From positions 1,091,001 to 1,155,000 of the forward strand of contig NZ_JARXYR010000002.1 in the NCBI RefSeq assembly GCF_029893635.1: 64,000 nt of DNA, given 5' to 3'. The DNA is from Variovorax sp. TBS-050B. Its GTDB lineage: Bacteria; Pseudomonadota; Gammaproteobacteria; Burkholderiales; Burkholderiaceae_C. Each line of letters begins with the position of its first letter. The stretch's first letter is position 1. Shown one piece after another: positions 52,198-60,571 of the stretch. The position numbers were made by a program, and so were the translations under genes. The notes beneath the pieces are model-generated. The model had not been told where the DNA came from. It saw nothing but the letters and a program-made list of their open reading frames with translations, and made no database searches.

Positions 52198-52214
52198 TTG
52201 ATTAATTGCATCAA
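52198..52214. promoter_or_regulatory. TTGAT-N7-ATCAA dyad at the start of the DNA-binding citrate synthase gene
   Basis: TTGAT (52198-52202) and ATCAA (52210-52214) flank TAATTGC and end one base before the ATG at 52216. With the preceding palindrome it makes a compact double operator. Binding here would block translation start or transcription of the gene itself. Confidence 0.4.
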
Positions 52215-52215
52215 C

Positions 52216-53454
52216 ATGACAAGCAAGACACCGCTCTGGCTGCCCGCCGCCGAGGCCCTCGCGCTCATGCAGGTGCGGCCGCAGACGCTGTACGCGAACG
52301 TCAGCCGCGGCCGCGTGCGCGCCAAGCCCGACGCGGCCGACCCGCGCCGCAGCCTCTATCACCGCGACGACGTGCAGCGCATCGCGGCGCGCACGCGCGG
52401 GCGGCGCAGCAGCGAGGCGGTGGCGAGCGAGGCGATCCGGTGGGGCGAGCCGGTGCTGCCCTCGACCGTGTCGACGGTGGAGAAAGGAAGGCTCTGGTAC
52501 CGCGGACAGGATGCGGCCCTGCTGGCCGAACGCGCCACGCTCGAAGAGGCGGCGGGGCTGCTGTGGGAATGCGCGCCGCCGCGCTTCATGGCGATGCCGG
52601 CGCCCAAGGCACGCAGCGCGGGCGCCGCATCCGCCGCGCCGCTGCAGGCCGGGCTGCTCGCGATTGCGGCGCGCGCCGGCAGCGACCTGCCCTCGCGCGG
52701 CCGCTCGCGCGCGGTGCTGCAGGTCGAGGCGGCCGAAGTGATCGGCACGCTCGCCGATGCGCTGCTCGGCCCGGCCGGGTCGGCGGCCGCGCCGCTGCAC
52801 GCACGGCTTGCGGCGGCATGGCGGCGCCCGCGCGCGGCCGACGTGCTGCGCCGCGCGCTCGTGCTGCTGGCCGACCATGAACTCAACGCCTCCACCTTCG
52901 CCGCGCGCGTGACCGCGTCGACAGGCGCCTCGCTCGCGGCCTGCCTGCTCACCGGACTTTGCACGCTGACCGGCCCGATGCACGGCGGCGCGGCGGCGGC
53001 CGTGCAGGCGCTGGTGCGCAGCGCCGCCGCGATCGGCAGCGAAGCGGCGCTGCGCGAATGGCTCGCGCACGAGCGCCCGCTCGCGGCCTTCGGCCATCCG
53101 CTCTATCCGCAGGGCGACGTGCGCTGCGCCGCGCTGCTGGCGCACATCGACCTGCCGCCCGCGTTCGCCGCGCTGCGTGCGGCCGGCGAGAAGCTGCTCG
53201 GCGAAGCGGTGAACATCGACTTCGCGCTCGCCGCGCTCGCGACCGCGCACAGGCTGCCGGCCGATGCGCCGCTCACGCTGTTCGCGCTCGCGCGCACGGT
53301 GGGCTGGACGGCCCACGTGCTGGAGCAGCAGGCCGCCGGGCAATTGATACGGCCGCGGGCGCGCTACGTCGGCGTGCGCGGCGCCGGGCCCGCGGCGCCC
53401 GACGGTGCGCCGGTCAATGAATCTCGGGTTCGTAGGCGAGCTCGAACTGCTTGA
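52216..53454 (+). CDS. Citrate synthase-family protein with N-terminal HTH domain
   Basis: A 412-residue fusion. Residues about 6-60 form an excisionase/MerR-like helix-turn-helix (LPAAEALALMQVRPQTLYANV, then SLYHRDDVQRIAAR). The rest is a citrate synthase fold with catalytic residues conserved: His in DHELNASTFAARV (about 221), His in AFGHPLYPQGD (about 295) and Asp in VNIDFALAALA (about 336). It may be an enzyme, a metabolite-sensing repressor, or both. The ATG at 52216 lies directly after a dyad, and no good Shine-Dalgarno is seen. Its last 41 nt overlap the convergent DJ-1 gene. Confidence 0.87.
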   Translation: MTSKTPLWLPAAEALALMQVRPQTLYANVSRGRVRAKPDAADPRRSLYHRDDVQRIAARTRGRRSSEAVASEAIRWGEPVLPSTVSTVEKGRLWYRGQDAALLAERATLEEAAGLLWECAPPRFMAMPAPKARSAGAASAAPLQAGLLAIAARAGSDLPSRGRSRAVLQVEAAEVIGTLADALLGPAGSAAAPLHARLAAAWRRPRAADVLRRALVLLADHELNASTFAARVTASTGASLAACLLTGLCTLTGPMHGGAAAAVQALVRSAAAIGSEAALREWLAHERPLAAFGHPLYPQGDVRCAALLAHIDLPPAFAALRAAGEKLLGEAVNIDFALAALATAHRLPADAPLTLFALARTVGWTAHVLEQQAAGQLIRPRARYVGVRGAGPAAPDGAPVNESRVRRRARTA

Positions 53455-53989
53455 CCATCTCGCGGTTGAAGGCCGGCAGGTCGTCGGGCTTGCGGCTGGT
53501 GACGAGCGCGCGGTCGACCACGACCTCCTTGTCGGTCCACTTCGCGCCCGCGTTCTGCAGGTCGGCGCGCAGCGAAGGCCACGAGGTCATCCTGCGGCCC
53601 TTCACGCCGCCCGCATCAATGAGCGTCCACGGGCCATGGCAGATCGCGGCGATCGGCTTGTCGGCCTCGACGAAGGCGCGCACGAAGGCCACGGCCTTCT
53701 CGTCGATGCGCAGCGCGTCGGGGTTGACCACGCCGCCGGGCAGCAGCAGCGCATCGAAGTCCTCGGCGTTCGCGGTCTTGAGCGGCACGTCGACCTCGAA
53801 GGTGTCGGCCGGATCGAGGTGCTTCCAGCCGCGCACGCTGCCGTCGAGCGGCGAGACGATCAGCGTCTCGGCGCCGGCGCTTTCGAGCGCCTTGCGCGGC
53901 TCGGTCATCTCGACCTGCTCGAAGCCGTCGGACACGAGGATGGCGACCTTCATTCCGTCGAGCGATGAAGTGGTGGTGGTGCTGGGCAT
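53414..53989 (-). CDS. DJ-1/PfpI-family type 1 glutamine amidotransferase-like protein
   Basis: A 191-residue protein of the DJ-1/PfpI superfamily, whose members act as proteases, deglycases or chaperones in stress. KVAILVSDGFEQVEMTEP has the conserved Glu, and the nucleophile elbow AICHGPW has Cys at about 117. The start at 53989 has AGGAG upstream; MKVAIL at 53953 is an alternative. The 3' end overlaps the HTH-citrate synthase by 41 nt on the other strand. The sequence resembles YhbO/PfpI most; activity uncertain. Confidence 0.92.
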   Translation of the reverse strand: MPSTTTTSSLDGMKVAILVSDGFEQVEMTEPRKALESAGAETLIVSPLDGSVRGWKHLDPADTFEVDVPLKTANAEDFDALLLPGGVVNPDALRIDEKAVAFVRAFVEADKPIAAICHGPWTLIDAGGVKGRRMTSWPSLRADLQNAGAKWTDKEVVVDRALVTSRKPDDLPAFNREMVKQFELAYEPEIH

Positions 53990-54145
53990 GGTGAAGACTC
54001 CTTGAAGGTGGTTGTTGTCGGAGGCCGCTGAATCGCGACCACGAAAAGGTTCACCCTAGGCCCCGCACCCGACCCGCGCATCGGCAGCTTTCGGCTCCGC
54101 TTGTCGGACAGCTCGACGGTCGGAAAACTTCGCTTACGCGGCGTG

Positions 54146-55609
54146 TCAGCGGTCGAGCCCCGCGAGGCAGACGTACTTCACCTCCAGGTAGTCGTCGATG
54201 CCGTACTTCGAGCCTTCGCGGCCGAGCCCCGACTGCTTGACGCCGCCGAACGGCGCCTCGGCGGTGGAGACGAGGCCGGTGTTCACGCCGACGATGCCCG
54301 ACTCCAGCGCTTCCGCCACGCGCATGATGCGGCCGATGTCGCGACTGTAGAAATACGCGGCGAGGCCGAACTCGGTGTCGTTGGCCGCGGCGACGGCTTC
54401 TTCCTCGGTGTTGAAGGCGAACACGGGCGCGAGCGGGCCGAAGCTTTCCTCGCGCGCGAACAGCATGTCGGCGGTGGCGCCGCCGATCACCGTGGGTTCG
54501 TAGAAGAGGCCGCCGAGCGCATGGCGCCTGCCGCCGGTGAGCACCGTCGCGCCCTTGGCCACGGCATCGGCCACGTGCTGCTCGATCCTCTCGACGGCCT
54601 TGCCGTCGATCAGCGGACCCTGGTTCACGCCGGGCTCGGTGCCGTCGCCGACCTTGAGCGCGCGCACGCGCGCCACCAGCTTCTGCGTGAAGGCTTCCAG
54701 CACGCCGCGCTGCACGTAGATGCGGTTCGCGCACACGCAGGTCTGGCCGGTGTTGCGGTACTTCGACACCATCGCGCCTTCGACGGCGGCATCGATGTCG
54801 GCATCGTCGAACACGATGAAGGGCGCATTGCCGCCGAGCTCGAGCGAGAGCTTCTTGATGGTGTCGGCCGACTGCTTCATCAGCGTGCGGCCCACTTCGG
54901 TGGAGCCGGTGAAGCTGAGCTTGCGCACGACGGGGCTGCGCGTCATCTCGCCGCCGATCTTGCTGGCGGAACCGGTGAGCACCGACAGCACGCCCGCGGG
55001 CACGCCGGCGCGCTGCGCGAGCTCGGCGAAGGCGAGCGCGGAGAACGGCGTCTGCGTGGCGGGCTTGACCACCATCGCGCAGCCCGCGGCCAGCGCGGGG
55101 CCGGCCTTGCGCGTGAGCATCGCGGCCGGAAAGTTCCACGGCGTGATCGCGGCGGTCACGCCCACGGGCTGCTTGAGCGCGAGGATGCGGCGGTCGGCCT
55201 GCGGCGCGGGAATGGTGTCGCCGTAGACGCGGCGCGCCTCCTCGGCGAACCATTCGATGAAGGAGGCGGCGTAGGCGATCTCGCCGCGGCTCTCGGCGAG
55301 CGGCTTGCCCTGCTCCGTGGTCATGATGAGCGCGAGGTCGTCGACGTTCGCGAGCATCAGGTCGTTGAGCCGGCGCAGGATGGCCGAGCGCTCCTTCGCG
55401 GGCGTGCGGGCCCAGGCGCGCTGCGCGGTCTCGGCCGCGGTGATGGCGCGCGCGGTCTCGGCGGCGCCGCACATCGGCACGCTGCCGATGCGTTCGCCGT
55501 TGGCGGGGTTGGTCACGGGCACGGTGCCGCCGTCGTCGGCGCTCACCCAGTCGCCGGCGAGAAAGACCTGCTCGCGCAGCAGGCCCGGGTCCTTGAGCTT
55601 CAATGGCAT
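54146..55609 (-). CDS. gabD: Aldehyde dehydrogenase, succinate-semialdehyde dehydrogenase type
   Basis: A 487-residue NAD(P)-dependent aldehyde dehydrogenase. Cofactor-binding PWNFPAAMLTRKAGPALAAGC, catalytic Glu in LELGGNAPFIV (about 257), catalytic Cys in NTGQTCVCANRIYV (about 291), and the C-terminal EAPFGGVKQSGLGREGSKYGIDDYLEVKYV strongly match GabD. It oxidises succinate semialdehyde to succinate in GABA-type catabolism. The start at 55609 is followed upstream by a perfect hairpin that contains its GGAG ribosome site. No gabT is adjacent. Other short-chain semialdehydes are possible substrates. Confidence 0.9.
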   Translation of the reverse strand: MPLKLKDPGLLREQVFLAGDWVSADDGGTVPVTNPANGERIGSVPMCGAAETARAITAAETAQRAWARTPAKERSAILRRLNDLMLANVDDLALIMTTEQGKPLAESRGEIAYAASFIEWFAEEARRVYGDTIPAPQADRRILALKQPVGVTAAITPWNFPAAMLTRKAGPALAAGCAMVVKPATQTPFSALAFAELAQRAGVPAGVLSVLTGSASKIGGEMTRSPVVRKLSFTGSTEVGRTLMKQSADTIKKLSLELGGNAPFIVFDDADIDAAVEGAMVSKYRNTGQTCVCANRIYVQRGVLEAFTQKLVARVRALKVGDGTEPGVNQGPLIDGKAVERIEQHVADAVAKGATVLTGGRRHALGGLFYEPTVIGGATADMLFAREESFGPLAPVFAFNTEEEAVAAANDTEFGLAAYFYSRDIGRIMRVAEALESGIVGVNTGLVSTAEAPFGGVKQSGLGREGSKYGIDDYLEVKYVCLAGLDR

Positions 55610-55615
55610 GGAAGA

Positions 55616-55648
55616 TGTCTCCGGAGTGGATGGTGGTTTCCGGAGACA
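55616..55648 (-). promoter_or_regulatory. Perfect hairpin sequestering the ribosome site of the aldehyde dehydrogenase gene
   Basis: TGTCTCCGGA (55616-55625) and TCCGGAGACA (55639-55648) are 10-bp perfect inverted arms with a 13-nt loop. On the minus strand the GGAG Shine-Dalgarno (7 nt before the ATG at 55609) is in the proximal arm. The core TGTCTCC/GGAGACA matches the hairpin at 36399-36427. Confidence 0.58.
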
Positions 55649-55752
55649 AGGGGACCACGTCGGCGCGCCGCCCGCAAGCGCGCCATGGGCAAGCCCGCGC
55701 GGCGGGCTCGGGTTTGGGCCTTCGCCCCGGCCCGCTGGCGGGCCTTGCCCTG

Positions 55753-56943
55753 CTACTTGCGGCAGCTCGCCGGCAGCGCCTTCTGGGGCAGGTCGTCGCC
55801 GGCCACGCAGTGCCAGGCGATGCCGTCTTCGGTCGCCGAGGGCTCCATGCGCAACGTGCCGGTCGACTTGGGCAGCGTGATGTCGACCACCATCGAATCG
55901 GCATCGAGCGTGATCGCAGCGCCGCTCGGCAAGGTCTCGGCCAGGCCCGCGGTGGCGAGCGAGTCGGGAATCTCTTCCCTCTCCTTGTAGTAGTCCTCGA
56001 GCGCCATGCGCACCGGCGCGGCCTCGGCCCAGGCCGCCGAGACCGTCGTGCGCGCCTCGTACTCCTTGTAGGCCGGAAGGGCGACCGCGGCGAGCACGCC
56101 GATGACCGCCACGACCACCACCAGCGCCAGCGCGCCGCCGCCCGCGCGCCCGGTGTAGGGCACGAAGATCGCGAGCAGGTAGGCGAGCGGGTTGCGGCTG
56201 GGCAGCTTCGCGGCCGGATCGATCGCACGCGCCACGCGCTTGGTGAGCCAGGGATAGCCGGCCACGAGCTCGTGGAACGAGGCCCAGAAGCCGCTGTTGC
56301 CCGCCGACTGGTCGGCATAGCCCTGCAGGTTCACATGGCGCCACTGCTGCGCGCCGGCGGCCAGCGCCACGAGCGCGCGGGGTGCCGAGTCGGCCTGCAG
56401 GCAGCAGGCGGCGCCGTGCAGGTCGCAGGTGTATTCCTTGGCACGCGAATAGGCCGGGCCGAGCAGCGGCAGCCAGAGCACGGGCGCGCGCCAGATGTGG
56501 CCCGTGAGGTGGCCGCGGCGGATGTGGCCGAGCTCGTGGCCGATGTAGAAGCTGATGCCGTCGGGCTGGGCCTCCATCGCATCGACCACGTCGGACAGCA
56601 GCACGACGAAGTTGCGGCCGAAGAAGCGCGTGGCGAAGGCGTTGAAGATGCCGTCGCCGTGCAGCAGGTAGGCCTCGGGCGGCTGGGCGATGCCGAGCCG
56701 GGTGCAGCAGTCCAGGAAGCGCGCATGCAGCTCGGGCAGCTGCGTGGGCGAGAGCTTCACGGCCGTGCCCTTGATCCAGGCGATGACGGCCGACTGCGCG
56801 AACACGTAGCCGATGAAGCCGAGCAGCACGTAGACCAGTGCGATGCCGAAGGTGCCGAGCACCAGGATGGCCCAGGCCAGCAGGCCGAGCACGAGCGTGA
56901 TGGTGCCGAGCGAACGCTCGCGCGGATAGACCCATGGATCCAT
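55753..56943 (-). CDS. M48-family metallopeptidase fused to a pilin-like domain
   Basis: A 396-residue membrane protein in three parts. Residues 13-58 are two membrane helices. Residues 60-240 are an M48 zinc peptidase with HELGH at 136-140 and Glu170 in AKEYTCDLHG as third ligand. Residues 265-396 have the N-terminal helix of a type IV pilin (GGGALALVVVVAVIGVLAAV, then ALPAYKEYEART) and a C-terminal disulfide-like pair Cys379/Cys394, as in PilA. The pilin Glu5 and prepilin cleavage motif are absent, so the pilin part is probably an anchored periplasmic domain, not an assembled subunit. GAGGAGGAATTTCCAC precedes the ATG at 56943. Function: envelope proteolysis is likely; the target is unknown. 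Confidence 0.85.
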   Translation of the reverse strand: MDPWVYPRERSLGTITLVLGLLAWAILVLGTFGIALVYVLLGFIGYVFAQSAVIAWIKGTAVKLSPTQLPELHARFLDCCTRLGIAQPPEAYLLHGDGIFNAFATRFFGRNFVVLLSDVVDAMEAQPDGISFYIGHELGHIRRGHLTGHIWRAPVLWLPLLGPAYSRAKEYTCDLHGAACCLQADSAPRALVALAAGAQQWRHVNLQGYADQSAGNSGFWASFHELVAGYPWLTKRVARAIDPAAKLPSRNPLAYLLAIFVPYTGRAGGGALALVVVVAVIGVLAAVALPAYKEYEARTTVSAAWAEAAPVRMALEDYYKEREEIPDSLATAGLAETLPSGAAITLDADSMVVDITLPKSTGTLRMEPSATEDGIAWHCVAGDDLPQKALPASCRK

Positions 56944-57155
56944 GTGGAAATTCCTCCTCGAAAAGGCGGCAGGCGCCGCCGGTGTTGTGGTTTTTCTTCG
57001 CGCCCCTCCCCGGGCGCGTTTGGCAAGGCGCGCATCATGCCTGAGTAAAGTGCTCATTCGTGCACGGAACTAAGGGCTATTGGGGATGAGGCGCCCCACG
57101 GGCAGCCATTAAGATCGCGCCCGCTTTTCACCATCCAACCGTTTTGGGAGTTCAC

Positions 57156-58130
57156 ATGAAGAAATTGCTTGCATTCACGGCGATCGCCGCAGCGGCTGTC
57201 GGCGCCTACGCCCAGGATTTCCCCGCAGGCAAGACCGTCACGCTGGTCGTGCCGTTCTCGGCCGGCGGCCCGACCGACCGCGTCGCGCGCGACCTGGCCG
57301 AGTCGCTGCAGAAGACGCTCGGCACCACGATCGTGGTCGACAACACCGCCGGCGCCGGCAGCTCGATCGGCACCGCCAAGGTGGCGCGCGCCGCACCCGA
57401 CGGCTACACGCTGCTGCTCAACCACATCGGCATGTCCACGATGCCGGCGCTCTACCGCAAGCTGCCGTTCAACGTCGAGACCGACTTCGAATACCTCGGC
57501 ATGGTCAACGAAGTGCCGATGACGCTGATCGGCAAGCCCACGCTGCCGGCCAACAACTACAAGGAACTGACCGCCTGGATCGCGGCCAACAAGGGCAAGA
57601 TCAACCTCGGCAACGCCGGCCTGGGCGCCGCCTCGCACCTGTGCGGCCTGCTGTTCCAGAGCGCGATGAAGACCGAGATGACGCCGGTGCCGTACAAGGG
57701 CACCGCGCCGGCCATCGCCGACCTGCTGGGCGGCCAGATCGACCTGCTGTGCGACCAGACCACCAACACCACCTCGCAGATCGAGGCCAAGAAGGTCAAG
57801 GCCTATGCCGTCACCACGAGCAAGCGCCTGAGCACGCCGGCCCTGAAGGACCTGCCCACGCTCGACGAGTCGGGCCTGAAGGGCTTCGAGGTCACGATCT
57901 GGCACGGCGTGTACGCGCCCAAGGGCACGCCGGCGCCGGTGCTGAAGAAGCTCAACGAGGCGATCGTGGCCGCCATGAAGGACCCGGGCTTCATCAAGCG
58001 CCAGGAAGGCCTGGGCGCGGTGATCACGACCGACAACCGCACGCAGCCGGCCGAGCACAAGAAGTTCGTCGCGGCCGAGATCGCCAAATGGGGCCCGATC
58101 ATCAAGGCCGCCGGCGTCTACGCAGACTGA
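57156..58130 (+). CDS. Bug/TctC-family periplasmic substrate-binding protein
   Basis: A 324-residue secreted carboxylate receptor with signal peptide (MKKLLAFTAIAAAAVGAYA, cleaved before QDFPAGKT). Signatures: PFSAGGPTDRVARDLAESL, DNTAGAGSSIGTAKVARA, PYKGTAPAIADLLGGQIDLLCD. The start at 57156 follows GGGAGTTCAC; an ATG 12 nt upstream is possible. It has its own Rho-independent terminator (58249-58279). No other transport gene is adjacent. Confidence 0.94.
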   Translation: MKKLLAFTAIAAAAVGAYAQDFPAGKTVTLVVPFSAGGPTDRVARDLAESLQKTLGTTIVVDNTAGAGSSIGTAKVARAAPDGYTLLLNHIGMSTMPALYRKLPFNVETDFEYLGMVNEVPMTLIGKPTLPANNYKELTAWIAANKGKINLGNAGLGAASHLCGLLFQSAMKTEMTPVPYKGTAPAIADLLGGQIDLLCDQTTNTTSQIEAKKVKAYAVTTSKRLSTPALKDLPTLDESGLKGFEVTIWHGVYAPKGTPAPVLKKLNEAIVAAMKDPGFIKRQEGLGAVITTDNRTQPAEHKKFVAAEIAKWGPIIKAAGVYAD

Positions 58131-58248
58131 TTGTTGCTCGCCCCCAGGCTGCGCGGCACTTCGTGTCCGCTTCGCCAACCCCCTACCGGGGGCAACACCA
58201 GCGGCCCGGCGAAGCCGGTTCCGCGGTGTTCCTGGATTGAAATGCAAG

Positions 58249-58279
58249 GCCGCCCTCTTTGGAGGGCGGCTTTTCTTTT
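58249..58279 (+). terminator. Rho-independent terminator
   Basis: GCCGCCCTC (58249-58257), loop TTTG, GAGGGCGGC (58262-58270), then TTTTCTTTT. It follows the Bug gene (stop 58130) on the + strand. There is no matching A/T run on the other side for the convergent PQQ dehydrogenase gene. Confidence 0.85.
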
Positions 58280-58282
58280 GGG

Positions 58283-60409
58283 CTACTTCGGCCGTATCGC
58301 GTCGGCCGTGCCCTGGATGAAGGCCTTGATGCTCTCGATGTCGTCGGTGGAGAGCTTGCCGGTGAAGTCGGGCATGCCGCGCGACATGGCCGGACCCTTG
58401 AGCACGAACTTGTCGAGGTTCTCGATGTACGCGGCATCCATGTAGCCCAGGTTGGGGATGTTGCCGCCGCGGTCCACGCCCGGCACCCCGTGGCAGAACA
58501 CGCAGTTGCTCACGTAGAGCATGGTGCCGGCCTGCACCTTGGCGGGGTCGTACTTCACGCCCTGCAGCAGCTTGCCCGCGCGGTACTGCACGAAGTCGGG
58601 CATCTTCGCGGTGCCGCCGATCGCGAAGGTGTAGACCGTGCCCGGGCCCTGGCGGTCGGTGGCACGCTGCGCGAGGCCGTAGACGCCGCCCCAGCCGACC
58701 GCGATCGACACGTACTGCTTGCCGTCGACCATGTAGGTCGAAGGCGCGGCGACCACGCCGGTGCCGGTGGGCGTCTCCCAGAGCTTCTCGCCCGTCTTCG
58801 CGTTGTAGGCCACGAGGCGGCCGTCGGCCGTGCCCTGGAACACCAGGTTGCCCGCGGTGGTGAGGGTGCCGCCGTTCCACGGCGAGACGTGGTCCACGCC
58901 CCAGGCCTCCTTCTGCTTCACCGGATCCCAGGCGACGAGGCGGCCGAAGGGCTTGGCCTTGGACGGCTCGGCGTTGAGGAACATGGCGGTGTTCCAGCCC
59001 AGCGCCGCATGCGGCCGGCCGGGCGCGTTCTGGTCGAACTTCCAGTCCTTGTCGTCCATCAGGTTGAGCGGGATGTGCTGCGCGGGAATGTAGGCGAGCC
59101 CGGTCTGCGGGTTGAACGACATCGAATGCCAGTTGTGCGCGCCGAAGGGCCCGGGAATGCTGTCGCCGGGCTTCTGGTTCTGCCGCGCGGCGGCCACTTC
59201 GAGCGGGCGGCCGCTGGCGTCGTAGCCGGTGGCCCAGTTGACCTCGACGAAGTTCTTCGCGGAGATGAACTTGCCGTTGGTGCGGTCGATGACGAAGAAG
59301 AAGCCGTTCTTCGGCGCATGCAGGATCACCTTGCGCTCCTTGCCGCCGATCTTGAGGTTGGCCAGGATCATGGGTTGCGTGGAGGTGTAGTCCCAGTTGT
59401 CGCCGGGCGTCTCCTGGTAGTGCCACACGTACTTGCCGGTGTCGGGGTCGAGCGCCACGATCGAACTGAGGTAGAGGTTGTCGCCGCCCTTGGGGCTGCG
59501 CTTGCTGTGCGCCCACGGCGAGCCGTTGCCGGTGCCGATGTACATCAGGTTGAGCTCGGGGTCGAAGGCCATGGTGTCCCAGGCGGTGCCGCCGCCGCCG
59601 GCCTCCCAGTACTTGCCCGAGGGGTCCCAGGTCTTCGCGGCGCGCGCCATCGACTCGTCCTCGAAGGGCTTGGACGGATCGCCCGGCACGGTGAACCAGC
59701 GCCACTTCTGCTCGCCCGTGGCGGCGTCGTAGGCCGTGACGTAGCCCCGCACGCCGTATTCGGCGCCACCGTTGCCGATGATGACCTTGCCCTTGAAGAC
59801 GCGCGGCGCGCCGGTGATGGTGTAGGAGCCCTTCTGCCCCTCGATGGTGTTCTTCTCCCAGACCTTGCGGCCGGTGGCGGCGTCGAGCGCGATCAGCCGG
59901 CCGTCGTAGGCGCCGACGAAGACCTTGCCCTCGTGCAGCGCCACGCCGCGGTTGACCACGTCGCAGCAGCCGCGGAAGCCCTTCGAGCGGTCGACCTCGG
60001 GATCGAAGGTCCAGAGGCGCTGGCCGGTGCGCGTGTCGATGGCATGCACCACGCTCCATGAGGCGGTGACGTACATGATGCCGTCGACCACGAGCGGCGT
60101 GGCTTCGACGCCGCGCGTGGACTCGAGGTTGTACGACCACACCAGGCCCAGCTGCCTGACGTTGCCGGCGTTGACCTGGTCGAGCCGGCTGAAGCGCGTC
60201 TCGGCATGGTCGAGGCCGTAGCTCGGCCAGTCGGGCGTCTTCTTCTGCGCGGCATTGGCCTGGATGAAGCTGCCGTTCACGCGCTGTATCGCGGCCGCGG
60301 CGCGCTCCTGTGCCGAAGGCGTGCCCTGCTGGGCCAGGGCGGCCGATGCGGCGAAGAGGCACAGTGCGGCGCCCGCCAGCATGCGCAGGCCGGAGTGGAT
60401 TCTTTTCAT
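58283..60409 (-). CDS. PQQ-dependent quinohemoprotein alcohol dehydrogenase
   Basis: A 708-residue periplasmic dehydrogenase with signal peptide (LAGAALCLFAASAALA). An eight-bladed PQQ propeller has Trp-docking repeats, the adjacent-Cys disulfide GCCDVVNRG, and the catalytic Asp in GDNWDYTSTQPM. Thr, not Asp, two residues after that Asp suggests calcium rather than lanthanide. A C-terminal cytochrome c domain has CVFCH (about 610-614) and the axial Met in GMPDFTGKL. It oxidises alcohols and passes electrons through heme to the respiratory chain. It diverges from a GAF/Fis regulator with a TGTTCC/GGAACA site between. PQQ synthesis genes are not in the window. Confidence 0.94.
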   Translation of the reverse strand: MKRIHSGLRMLAGAALCLFAASAALAQQGTPSAQERAAAAIQRVNGSFIQANAAQKKTPDWPSYGLDHAETRFSRLDQVNAGNVRQLGLVWSYNLESTRGVEATPLVVDGIMYVTASWSVVHAIDTRTGQRLWTFDPEVDRSKGFRGCCDVVNRGVALHEGKVFVGAYDGRLIALDAATGRKVWEKNTIEGQKGSYTITGAPRVFKGKVIIGNGGAEYGVRGYVTAYDAATGEQKWRWFTVPGDPSKPFEDESMARAAKTWDPSGKYWEAGGGGTAWDTMAFDPELNLMYIGTGNGSPWAHSKRSPKGGDNLYLSSIVALDPDTGKYVWHYQETPGDNWDYTSTQPMILANLKIGGKERKVILHAPKNGFFFVIDRTNGKFISAKNFVEVNWATGYDASGRPLEVAAARQNQKPGDSIPGPFGAHNWHSMSFNPQTGLAYIPAQHIPLNLMDDKDWKFDQNAPGRPHAALGWNTAMFLNAEPSKAKPFGRLVAWDPVKQKEAWGVDHVSPWNGGTLTTAGNLVFQGTADGRLVAYNAKTGEKLWETPTGTGVVAAPSTYMVDGKQYVSIAVGWGGVYGLAQRATDRQGPGTVYTFAIGGTAKMPDFVQYRAGKLLQGVKYDPAKVQAGTMLYVSNCVFCHGVPGVDRGGNIPNLGYMDAAYIENLDKFVLKGPAMSRGMPDFTGKLSTDDIESIKAFIQGTADAIRPK

Positions 60410-60485
60410 CGTGGGTCTCCTTTGTGCCGCAAGGATCGTTCGCGCGGCGCCCGCGTTCACCCTCGGGATTTCCCCAGTCCGGCGC

Positions 60486-60502
60486 TGTTCCATTGCGGAA
60501 CA
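60486..60502. promoter_or_regulatory. Candidate operator TGTTCC-N5-GGAACA
   Basis: A perfect 6-bp-arm dyad in the 162-nt gap between the quinohemoprotein dehydrogenase (start 60409) and the divergent GAF/Fis regulator (start 60572). Its position suggests it is the regulator's binding site. Confidence 0.5.
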
Positions 60503-60571
60503 CATTCGCAGGGGCGGCAGCCACGCGCACCGCCCTTTCCCGAACCCCGCGTCCGAGGAGCAGCGAACCGC

